Source of the DNA: Candidatus Avoscillospira avicola | GTDB lineage: Bacteria; Bacillota; Clostridia; Oscillospirales; Oscillospiraceae | Direction: 5' to 3' | Assembly (NCBI GenBank): GCA_018712245.1 | Contig: DVHE01000068.1 | Span: 1-64,000, forward strand | DNA length: 64,000 bases | Part shown: piece after piece, positions 15,407 to 22,668 of the stretch | How positions within the stretch are numbered: the stretch's first letter is position 1 | How the letters are laid out: the number at the start of each line of letters is the position of its first letter | Notes under the pieces: generated by a model | The model's input: only the letters and a program-made list of their open reading frames with translations | Database searches by the model: none | Told to the model about the DNA's origin: nothing | Made by a program: the position numbers and the translations under genes

Positions 15407-15480
15407 GCGGGTGTAGTTCAATGGCAGAACCCCAGCCTTCCAAGCTGGTCGCGTGGGTTCGATTCCCATCACCCGCTCCA
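15407..15480 (+). tRNA. tRNA-Gly (UCC), CCA encoded
   Basis: Acceptor GCGGGTG/CACCCGC, anticodon loop CTTCCAA (TCC), T-loop GTTCGATTC, discriminator T then CCA. First gene of the operon. Confidence 0.96.
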
Positions 15481-15483
15481 TAT

Positions 15484-15560
15484 GCGCCAGTAGCTCAGCT
15501 GGATAGAGCAACTGCCTTCTAAGCAGTAGGTCAGGGGTTCGAGTCCCTTCTGGCGTGCCA
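15484..15560 (+). tRNA. tRNA-Arg (UCU), CCA encoded
   Basis: Acceptor GCGCCAG/CTGGCGT, D-arm AGCTCAGCTGGATAGAGC, anticodon loop CTTCTAA (TCT), T-loop GTTCGAGTC, discriminator G then CCA. It follows tRNA-Gly by 3 nt. Confidence 0.96.
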
Positions 15561-15593
15561 GCTCCTGCAGGCAGCGCAGGGCAAGATGAATAT

Positions 15594-15671
15594 GGTGGAT
15601 GTGGCGCAGTTGGTTAGCGCGCCAGATTGTGGCTCTGGAGGCCGAGGGTTCGAATCCCTTCATCCACCCCA
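15594..15671 (+). tRNA. tRNA-His (GUG), CCA encoded
   Basis: Encoded G-1 at 15594 pairs with C73, as expected for tRNA-His. Acceptor GTGGATG/CATCCAC, anticodon loop ATTGTGG (GTG), T-loop GTTCGAATC, CCA end. Confidence 0.96.
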
Positions 15672-15712
15672 TTCTTTCTTTTACGCAAATCCTTGCCCCT
15701 GGGCCTAGACAT

Positions 15713-15787
15713 TGGGATGTAGCCAAGCGGTAAGGCAACGGACTTTGACTCCGTCATGCGTAGGTTCGAATCCTGCCATCCCAGCCA
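15713..15787 (+). tRNA. tRNA-Gln (UUG), CCA encoded
   Basis: Acceptor TGGGATG/CATCCCA (U1-A72, the tRNA-Gln hallmark), anticodon loop CTTTGAC (TTG), T-loop GTTCGAATC, discriminator G then CCA. Confidence 0.96.
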
Positions 15788-15882
15788 TTTTTGGCTATGG
15801 AGCGGATATGCCACGCGGCTGGCCCGTGCCGCAGGAGCATTTTGGCGCCCCTGCCCCTTGGCAGAGGCTATTTTTTATATTT

Positions 15883-15958
15883 GACCCGCTAGCTCAGTCG
15901 GCAGAGCACCTGCCTTTTAAGCAGGGTGTCCGGAGTTCGAATCTCCGGCGGGTCACCA
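15883..15958 (+). tRNA. tRNA-Lys (UUU), CCA encoded
   Basis: Acceptor GACCCGC/GCGGGTC, anticodon loop CTTTTAA (TTT), T-loop GTTCGAATC, discriminator A then CCA. Last gene of the operon; the AT-richer accessory stretch begins after it. Confidence 0.96.
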
Positions 15959-15995
15959 CGTCGGAGCAAAGTTCGCTTTGCTCCGACGCTTTTTA
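15959..15995 (+). terminator. Terminator of the tRNA operon
   Basis: CGTCGGAGCAAAG pairs perfectly with CTTTGCTCCGACG around TTCG, followed by CTTTTTAT. The rest of the gap to 16279 holds one more hairpin (16125-16162) and no gene that I can see. Confidence 0.92.
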
Positions 15996-16124
15996 TACTC
16001 ACGCACAAAAAGCGTCATCCGCCCGCTCCCTTGCCCCTCCTTTCCAAATTGTAGCCGCTTGTGCTGGGTTTCGTTTTGGGTTTGCATGCAGATATGAGAT
16101 GTCCTCAAAGCTGTCCACCCGTTC

Positions 16125-16162
16125 AAAAATCGACAAGCACCGTCCGGGGCTTGTCGATTTTT
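16125..16162. terminator. Terminator-like hairpin in the gap after the tRNAs
   Basis: AAAAATCGACAAGC (16125-16138) pairs with GCTTGTCGATTTTT (16149-16162). It has U-tracts in both directions. On the minus strand it can end the flavin-reductase transcript. Confidence 0.75.
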
Positions 16163-16279
16163 ACTTCTTCACGCTACACTAAATCTGATGGGACGATTTG
16201 GGGAGTGAATAGATAAGCGTGAAAAGTGAAAAAGCGAGGTGCACCGCCAGCGGCGCGGAAGGCGCTTTCCGATCTTCCC

Positions 16280-16831
16280 TTATGAGACGGACTGACCAAG
16301 CGCAAAGGCTTCCTGAAGCTCCCGCTTCCCTGCCACATCCCCCGCGTCCATGTTGCCGCCGGCCAGGACATGACCGAGGTTCTGCCAGCGCAGATGCGCC
16401 ATCAGATGGTCATAATAGAGAACTGCGTCGTCAAACTCATACCCTTCTGCCGCCATCAAGAGTGCAGAAGATTTTCCGTTGCCTCTCAGCAGATTTTGGC
16501 CACCCTCCTCCAAGGCAAACAGACGATCCATCGCGGTACGCAGTTGCCCGCTCAAATTCCAGTAATAAAGCGGACTAGCCAAAACGACAACATCACAGTC
16601 TCGGACAGCCGGATAAATCCGGTTCATATCGTCCTGCTGAACACAGGGGCAATCCCGATTACTGTGCCCGCCAAAGCACCCCTTACAGCCATGGAGATTC
16701 ATGTGATCCAAAAAGAACTCTGTGACCGTATGTCCCGCACGCTCTGCCCCCTCCCGAAACGCTTTTACCAGTGCAGAGGTGTTGCCATTTTTGCGAGGAC
16801 TGCCGTTTAAAATCACGATTTTTTTGCGCAT
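16280..16831 (-). CDS. NAD(P)H-dependent FMN reductase / flavodoxin-fold oxidoreductase (1)
   Basis: A 183-residue flavoprotein of the NADPH-dependent FMN reductase/iron-sulfur flavoprotein-like group. The N-terminus KKIVILNGSPRKNGNTSALV is the FMN-phosphate loop. CKGCFGG...CPCVQQDDM near residues 47-65 resembles the compact cysteine motif of this clostridial group, and ASPLYYWNLSGQL near 83 is the isoalloxazine loop. GGAGG precedes the ATG at 16831. It lies 19 nt downstream of a paralogue in the same direction, probably as an operon controlled by the divergent HxlR regulator. Confidence 0.85.
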   Translation of the reverse strand: MRKKIVILNGSPRKNGNTSALVKAFREGAERAGHTVTEFFLDHMNLHGCKGCFGGHSNRDCPCVQQDDMNRIYPAVRDCDVVVLASPLYYWNLSGQLRTAMDRLFALEEGGQNLLRGNGKSSALLMAAEGYEFDDAVLYYDHLMAHLRWQNLGHVLAGGNMDAGDVAGKRELQEAFALGQSVS

Positions 16832-16850
16832 AAGTATACCTCCGTGCCGA

Positions 16851-17396
16851 TCAGATCTTGTCAGCCAGGGCAGCGGCCTGGGCGCAGCCATCCGTTTTGT
16901 CGATGTCACCCACATTCAGAACGCCCGGTACCAATACCTCGCCGACCATCTTCCATTTGTTCAGCGCAGCGGTACGTTCCATGGGGATGCGCACGCCGTC
17001 CAATACCGTTCGATCTTCCTCCTCACAGCAGGCAATGAGGGCGCACTCTTTCCCGGCTATGTCTTTTCCACCAACCACCAAGGCATAGATACGGTCGATG
17101 ACACCCTTGATTTGGGCAGGGATGGAGTACCAGTACACCGGCATCGTGAAAACCAGTGTATCCGCCTCCAGAATCGCCGGGGCGATGCGATTGAAATCAT
17201 CGTCGAACGAGCAGGCTTTGCCTGTTTTATAGCAAGTTTCACAGGCGTGACAGCCGCCGATTTTCATCATGGCGGCATCGAAGCGGGTGACTGTATGCCC
17301 TTTAGCCTGGGCAGCTTTAATGAACGCATCCGTCATGGCAAAGCTGTTGCCGTTCTTGCGAGGGCTCCCGGTAATAACAACGATCTTTTTATGCAT
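16851..17396 (-). CDS. NAD(P)H-dependent FMN reductase / flavodoxin-fold oxidoreductase (2)
   Basis: A 181-residue paralogue of the next gene: KKIVVITGSPRKNGNSFAMT at the N-terminus, CHACETCYKTGKACSFDDDF near residues 46-65 and FTMPVYWYSIPAQIKG near 80-96. It is therefore a likely FMN-dependent reductase of quinones, nitro compounds or electrophiles. AGGAGG precedes the ATG at 17396. It is the promoter-proximal gene of the pair and is divergent from an HxlR regulator, a common arrangement for redox-stress flavin reductases. Confidence 0.86.
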   Translation of the reverse strand: MHKKIVVITGSPRKNGNSFAMTDAFIKAAQAKGHTVTRFDAAMMKIGGCHACETCYKTGKACSFDDDFNRIAPAILEADTLVFTMPVYWYSIPAQIKGVIDRIYALVVGGKDIAGKECALIACCEEEDRTVLDGVRIPMERTAALNKWKMVGEVLVPGVLNVGDIDKTDGCAQAAALADKI

Positions 17397-17521
17397 GATA
17401 CATTCCTCCTGATTCTGCGAGATTGACTTTCCCAATATTTGATACTACAATTCTATCAAGTGCATGAAGAAAAACAAGTACGCACATTCAGGTGCGATAC
17501 TTACTTAAAGGAGAGTGTAAT

Positions 17522-17854
17522 ATGGGAGAGCGCTGTATTTCGGATGAATGTCTGGGAACCACCGGGTTTAGCTATACGCTTTCTCTGATCAGCGGAAAGT
17601 ACAAGATGACCATTCTCTATACCCTGATGGAGTTTGGTGTGGTACGGTTCAACGAGATGAAAAAGTATATCGGCGGAATTTCCTATAAAACCCTCAGCGT
17701 CACCTTGAAGGAACTGGAGGCAGACGGGCTGGTTCATCGGGAGGAATATCCGCAGATCCCGCCCAAAGTGGAGTACAGCCTGACAGCGCGGGGCAAGTCT
17801 CTGATCCCAATTCTGGACGGCATGTGCGAGTGGGGCGATCAAAACAGGCCGTAG
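17522..17854 (+). CDS. HxlR-family winged-helix regulator
   Basis: A 110-residue MarR/HxlR-type DNA-binding protein. Signature pieces are SLISGKYKMTILYTL near residue 18, RFNEMKKYIGGISYKTLSVTLKELEADGLVHREEYPQIPPKVEYSLT at about 38-85. The recognition helix lies around ISYKTLSVTLKEL. GGAGAG precedes the ATG. It is divergent from the two flavin reductases across a 125-bp gap, so it probably represses or senses for them; HxlR proteins often respond to aldehydes or quinones through cysteines (three N-terminal-half cysteines at about 4, 9 are present). Confidence 0.88.
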   Translation: MGERCISDECLGTTGFSYTLSLISGKYKMTILYTLMEFGVVRFNEMKKYIGGISYKTLSVTLKELEADGLVHREEYPQIPPKVEYSLTARGKSLIPILDGMCEWGDQNRP

Positions 17855-17881
17855 GCTTTTGCATCCCTCGAAAGATGACGA

Positions 17882-17926
17882 AAAGAGCCGCAGTTGACAC
17901 CTGATTGGTTTCAACTGCGGCTCTTT
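17882..17926 (+). terminator. Terminator after the HxlR gene
   Basis: AAAGAGCCGCAGTTGA (17882-17897) pairs with TCAACTGCGGCTCTTT (17911-17926), a 16-bp perfect stem with a 13-nt loop. It can also serve the convergent Rrf2 gene. Confidence 0.88.
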
Positions 17927-17979
17927 GAAGATTTGTGAGATGCGCGTTGTGTTGCGCGCAATGGAACTCCTCTCTCCAA

Positions 17980-18426
17980 TTAAGAACAAGTCCCCTCTTG
18001 TACAATCCTGTGAAAATCATCAATCATGGATTGCAGCGTGATTTCTTCCATCGCTTCCTTGACGGCATTCTCAATCTTATGATACGGTGATTCCAGTACT
18101 TTGCGTATATTTTGCGCCACCGGACAAGGCCGCCCCTGACAAGGATGAATCCCAATGATGGACGTCACACCACCCGGATTCAGCGCGGCATAGATCTGGT
18201 ACAAAGTGATCTGGGATGGATCGGCGCACAGCTCCGCACCGCCGGTTCCTCTGGGAACCGTAATCAGTCCTGCCTTTTTCAGTCCACTGAGAATATTGCG
18301 GATCACAACCGGGTTGCTCCCTGTACTTTCAGCCAAAAGATTGCTGGTTACCTTCGCAATTCCCTTCGCTTCATGGATGAAAATCAGGCAGTGAACCGCA
18401 ACGGAACATTTGATGCTGATCTGCAT
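17980..18426 (-). CDS. Rrf2-family regulator
   Basis: A 148-residue winged-helix regulator. The start MQISIKCSVAVHCLIFI and the HTH region KVTSNLLAESTGSNPVVIRNILSGLKKAGLI match Rrf2 proteins, as does the wing RGTGGAELC. A cysteine pair CQGRPC near residue 102 lies where IscR/NsrR-like members carry Fe-S ligands, but only part of the usual three-cysteine pattern is seen. Start at 18426 is preceded by GAAAGGA. Two identical dyads upstream (18466 and 18511) suggest autoregulation and control of the divergent kinase gene. Confidence 0.85.
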   Translation of the reverse strand: MQISIKCSVAVHCLIFIHEAKGIAKVTSNLLAESTGSNPVVIRNILSGLKKAGLITVPRGTGGAELCADPSQITLYQIYAALNPGGVTSIIGIHPCQGRPCPVAQNIRKVLESPYHKIENAVKEAMEEITLQSMIDDFHRIVQEGTCS

Positions 18427-18465
18427 AGATGCTCTATATCCTTTCAAAACAAACACGTTGTCATT

Positions 18466-18533
18466 GATGTAATTATTGACTTTACATCTAACAAGTGCTA
18501 AACTGGAGAAGATGTAATTTTATTCATTACATC
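18466..18533. promoter_or_regulatory. Two identical operator-like dyads in the rrf2-kinase gap
   Basis: GATGTAA-N9-TTACATC occurs twice, at 18466-18488 and 18511-18533, centre to centre 45 bp. A promoter TTGACT (18476-18481), 17 nt, TAAACT (18499-18504) for the rightward gene lies across and between them. The dyads are also just upstream of the Rrf2 start. Length and symmetry suit a dimeric Rrf2 protein. Confidence 0.7.
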
Positions 18534-18714
18534 TGACATTTTATCGGTTCTCGCGTAAAAAAGCAAGAGAGATTCTGAAAAAACATATTCTGTGCAGAAA
18601 AGCGATTGTAAAAATGCCGGAGATGCCCCAGGAGGGAACAGATCTTCCTGCGAACAAACATTATATGGTTTCCCGGCAAATCAGTAAGCAAAGGAAATGA
18701 TTAAGGTGACGAAA

Positions 18715-19194
18715 ATGGCAAAAATATTTTTAATCTGCGGAAAGATCTGTAGTGGGAAAAGTACATATGCTGAGCAGATGCGCATTCAGAATCACGCCGT
18801 ACTGCTCTCTGTAGATGAAATAACCCTGGCTTTGTTCGGTCAGCATTGCGGTGATAAGCATGATGATTACGTGGAAAGAACACAGAACTACTTGTTCGAT
18901 AAATCATTGGAGCTCATTGAGACCGGAATCAATGTGGTCCTTGATTGGGGCTTCTGGATGAAAGAAGAACGGGATTATGCCCGCGAGTTCTACAATAGCC
19001 GAAATATAGAGTGCGAATTCCATTACATCGATATTGGCGATGAGACTTGGAGGGCACGCATAAAGAAAAGAAACAGTGCAATATTAGCCGAAAAAACAAG
19101 TGCCTATTATGTTGATGATAATCTTGCCGCTAAATTTGGAGATTTATTTGAGAAACCAAGCAAAGAGGAAATCGATGTGTGGGTTAAACAATAA
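18715..19194 (+). CDS. Small P-loop ATPase/kinase-like protein
   Basis: A 159-residue P-loop protein. ICGKICSGKSTYA near residue 8 is the Walker A motif. SVDEITLALFG near 33 and VVLDWGFWMKEERD near 74 fit the AAA_33/zeta-toxin-like kinase fold, and a lid with RARIKKRN follows near 113. The cellular target is unknown; members range from nucleotide or aminoglycoside kinases to toxin-like kinases. The ATG at 18715 (AAGGTGA upstream) is preferred to one at 18697. Codon use is more AT-rich than the flanking core genes. Confidence 0.75.
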   Translation: MAKIFLICGKICSGKSTYAEQMRIQNHAVLLSVDEITLALFGQHCGDKHDDYVERTQNYLFDKSLELIETGINVVLDWGFWMKEERDYAREFYNSRNIECEFHYIDIGDETWRARIKKRNSAILAEKTSAYYVDDNLAAKFGDLFEKPSKEEIDVWVKQ

Positions 19195-19243
19195 GGGCGA
19201 GTTTCCGGGAGGAGGCCGCAGATGAATTATTTAACTTAGATTG

Positions 19244-19325
19244 TCAAGTCAAGTGCAACGCCTTATGCAGGAAAACTTCTTCGGGCGTTTTCCAGTCCAG
19301 GCATTTACGCGGTCGGCGATACTAT
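19244..19325 (-). pseudogene. Remnant of an IS30-family transposase C-terminus
   Basis: On the minus strand one frame reads RRPRKCLDWKTPEEVFLHK and ends soon after at TGA (19246-19244). This is the conserved C-terminal end of IS30-family transposases. An in-frame stop sits just upstream and no DDE catalytic core is left, so it is a dead scrap. On the + strand just beyond (about 19346-19460) a frame ends YKNDLDYIFED, perhaps the tail of another lost gene. The rest of the 19195-19684 gap holds an ACACTATTA/TAATAGTGT dyad (19537-19590) and no intact gene. Confidence 0.7.
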
Positions 19326-19684
19326 ACCTCAACCAGTTCTTTTTTTGAGTTCTGCCAAAATCCGACGGGGTCTTTTGAACAGGTCGTAAATACGATAAAC
19401 GACTACAAAAACGAAGCCAGAGATTACAAAAATGACTTGGATTACATTTTTGAGGATTGACCATTCGATGCACATCCTCCCGCCGGCAAGTCCATCAATC
19501 GGCCTTCATCAGTTCAGAATGCAAGCTCCGATCAACTCACACTATTATTGGTCAAGGCAAGGGTACCTCTTGATTACTTAATAGTGTAATAGTTTGTGAG
19601 AAAACCTGCAAAAGGCAAACGCTATCGTGTTTATTCCACAAATTGCCCGGCCAGTCCCCCATAATATGTATGAGCTTCTATATA

Positions 19685-19713
19685 TTTACATTTCTGTTGC
19701 AAAATGCTATACT
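19685..19713 (+). promoter_or_regulatory. Promoter of the Ltp-like lipoprotein gene
   Basis: TTTACA (19685-19690), 17-nt spacer, TATACT (19708-19713). Confidence 0.75.
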
Positions 19714-19760
19714 GTTTCTGGACATCCATACAGAAATTGTAATTGTGGAGGGAAATGAAA

Positions 19761-20663
19761 ATGCCTACTCATGAAACGGCAAAGCGTGGAGCGTGGGGTA
19801 GGGCCGCAGGCCTGGTTGTATCTCTTTCCGTTTTGATTGTTCTGTTGGCCGGCTGTTTCGGCGGAACAACGCGCAGTTATGACGATTATGACGATGATTT
19901 AGGAAATGGCGTTTCGGCCTTGGTGGAAAAAGCCGAATCTAATCGCACCGAAGAAGCCGACGCATCGACCGATTCAGAAGAGGAGACCGATATCTCCCTC
20001 GACTCAGGCGTATCTGCAGGGGAACGCAATGCCCTGGAATCGGCAAATCAGTACTTGCGCTTCACGGCATTCTCCTATTCAGGTCTCATCGATCAGCTGG
20101 AATTCGAAGGATACTCCAGTTACGAGGCCACCTATGCCGCCGATCATTGCGGTGCCGATTGGTATGAACAAGCCGCACTGTCGGCAGCGCAATATCTCAG
20201 CACCATGGCCTTTTCACGGGAGGGTCTGATTGACCAGCTGGAATACGAGGGCTTTACGTATGACCAGGCCGTCTACGGTGTGGAGCAAACTTATGACTCG
20301 GAAGCGACTTCAGCCGGACTCAGCGACTTTGCATCCTCCACCGATACAGGCGCTGAATCCAGCAGCGCAGGCGCCACCATGGGAGAGCGCAACGCACTGC
20401 AATCGGCAGAAAGCTATCTGAGCTTTATGGCGTTTTCATATTCCGGTTTGATTGACCAGCTGGAGTATGAAGGCTATTCCAACGCCGAGGCAACGTATGC
20501 AGCAGACCACTGCGGCGCCGACTGGTACGAGCAAGCAGCTCGGTCTGCCAAAGAATATTTGGATTTGATGTCCTTTTCACGGGAGAGCCTGATCGACCAG
20601 CTGGAGTACGGAGGCTTCACATACGACCAGGCTGTCTATGGTGTCGAGCAAAACGGCTATTAA
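19761..20663 (+). CDS. Ltp-family lipoprotein with four HTH-like repeats
   Basis: A 300-residue surface lipoprotein. A basic, hydrophobic signal ends in LLAGC near residue 32, a lipobox with the lipidated cysteine. An acidic Ser/Thr/Asp-rich linker follows to about residue 85. Two tandem modules, each a pair of Ltp repeats (PF07553), occupy about 86-180 and 200-300. Within them FSYSGLIDQLE(F/Y)EGYS and FSRE(G/S)LIDQLEY.GFTYDQAVYGVEQ recur. The founding Ltp of Streptococcus phage TP-J34 blocks phage DNA injection with such repeats; many bacterial homologues are uncharacterised. ATG at 19761 is best spaced from GGAGGG. Confidence 0.88.
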   Translation: MPTHETAKRGAWGRAAGLVVSLSVLIVLLAGCFGGTTRSYDDYDDDLGNGVSALVEKAESNRTEEADASTDSEEETDISLDSGVSAGERNALESANQYLRFTAFSYSGLIDQLEFEGYSSYEATYAADHCGADWYEQAALSAAQYLSTMAFSREGLIDQLEYEGFTYDQAVYGVEQTYDSEATSAGLSDFASSTDTGAESSSAGATMGERNALQSAESYLSFMAFSYSGLIDQLEYEGYSNAEATYAADHCGADWYEQAARSAKEYLDLMSFSRESLIDQLEYGGFTYDQAVYGVEQNGY

Positions 20664-20684
20664 AACACAAGGAGATACGCAGCG

Positions 20685-21110
20685 ATGAAAGCAAAGGGTA
20701 AGGGGCTTTGGAAGGGCCTGTCGTGCATTTCGTTTCTTGTTTCAGCAGCCGCTCTGAGCCTGGGTTTGGACAAGATGCTCTATTATGACAACGGGGAATA
20801 CTATCCCTATGAATATCACAACGTGTACGTTGGCGGGGATGCCTACAACTACATCATCAACGGAAATTATGCCACCGGCTTCTTTGTCCTGGCAGCCATG
20901 TTTGCGCTGATGGGAATCGGATTTATCGCGCTCTACTACTTGTCAAAGATGGCCGACGGGCAGGGAAAACTGCTTTCCCGGTATCAGGCCAGGGGCCGCA
21001 ATTGGGGCGCGTCGGAGGAAATGCCGCAAAATGCGGCTGCCTTTGCGGCGGAGAAAGGAGAACGCGCTACAGAGCAGCTGGAGTACGATTGGTGCCAATC
21101 CGCAGAATAG
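20685..21110 (+). CDS. Two-helix membrane protein cotranscribed with the Ltp-like lipoprotein
   Basis: A 141-residue protein of unknown family. Helices lie at about 10-30 and 64-86, with a tyrosine-rich loop between them (YYDNGEYYPYEYHNVYVGG), likely outside the cell. The C-terminal third is charged and cytoplasmic. AAGGAGA precedes the ATG, 21 nt after the lipoprotein stop, so the two genes form one operon. A surface partnership between the lipoprotein and this protein is inference. Confidence 0.7.
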   Translation: MKAKGKGLWKGLSCISFLVSAAALSLGLDKMLYYDNGEYYPYEYHNVYVGGDAYNYIINGNYATGFFVLAAMFALMGIGFIALYYLSKMADGQGKLLSRYQARGRNWGASEEMPQNAAAFAAEKGERATEQLEYDWCQSAE

Positions 21111-21159
21111 CGATGAAGCCCATATGTTCGCCGATGTCAGGCAATTTGAGGTCTTTTCA

Positions 21160-21196
21160 CCAGGTCCCGCAGCCGCGGGGCCTGGTTTATTTTTTG
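21160..21196 (+). terminator. Terminator of the lipoprotein operon
   Basis: CCAGGTCCCGC (21160-21170) pairs with GCGGGGCCTGG (21175-21185), followed by TTTATTTTTT. Its sequence is nearly the same as the facing gap terminator. Confidence 0.9.
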
Positions 21197-21235
21197 TAGC
21201 GCGAGAGCCGGGCAATGCCCGCGCGGTTTGCGGAG

Positions 21236-21271
21236 TAACAAAAAACCGGGCCCCGCAGCTGCGGGACCCGG
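21236..21271 (-). terminator. Terminator of gap
   Basis: On the minus strand CCGGGTCCCGC pairs with GCGGGGCCCGG around AGCT, followed by TTTTTTGTT. It is an inverted near-copy of the facing terminator at 21160. Confidence 0.9.
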
Positions 21272-21286
21272 TGGGAAGATCACAAA

Positions 21287-22312
<1,026 letters not shown>

Positions 22313-22332
22313 TCAAATTCCGCCAAATATGA

Positions 22333-22408
22333 TTTGACGTCAAAAAAGTATCGTAAAACATACTTTTTCATTTAGTTACATTATAATCCATTTTAGTTCC
22401 GGTGTAAA
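22333..22408 (-). promoter_or_regulatory. gap promoter and structured leader
   Basis: On the minus strand TTTACA (22408-22403), 17 nt, TATAAT (22385-22380). The leader then holds a short hairpin AAAAGTAT/ATACTTTT with a T-run (about 22343-22366) and the 12-bp palindrome TTTGACGTCAAA (22333-22344). Either could modulate expression. The remaining gap to 22557 is AT-rich with no gene seen. Confidence 0.7.
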
Positions 22409-22557
22409 CCATGCAAATTCCATGAAAGGTGTAAAATTTCATTGTTTTGAACTGGTGAAATTGGGGAATTTCTATTAGGGCGGCATTGATGTCTAAAAAT
22501 TTGTCAGTATCGCTAAAAATTTTTTGAAATTTTCGGCGTTCACGCCGGCTGCTCGCC

Positions 22558-22586
22558 TTGCTTCAAGGCTAAAAAGATGGTACAAT
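22558..22586 (+). promoter_or_regulatory. Promoter of the xanthine dehydrogenase gene
   Basis: TTGCTT (22558-22563), 17-nt spacer, TACAAT (22581-22586). The leader is about 75 nt. Confidence 0.75.
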
Positions 22587-22668
22587 GACCTTAGAACCGA
22601 AGAAAACCGAACTGCGAGGCCTTTTTCGGCTGCGACAGGCCCTCGTCGAACGAATAGGAGGTACCCCC

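Noticed and set aside
19249-19473. A 74-residue minus-strand frame at the IS remnant
   Set aside because: It is out of frame with the true IS30 remnant, whose reading frame ends at 19244.
15883-21160. Integrated element with att repeats at tRNA-Lys
   Set aside because: No second copy of the tRNA-Lys 3' end and no integrase was seen up to 21 kb, so boundaries cannot be claimed.
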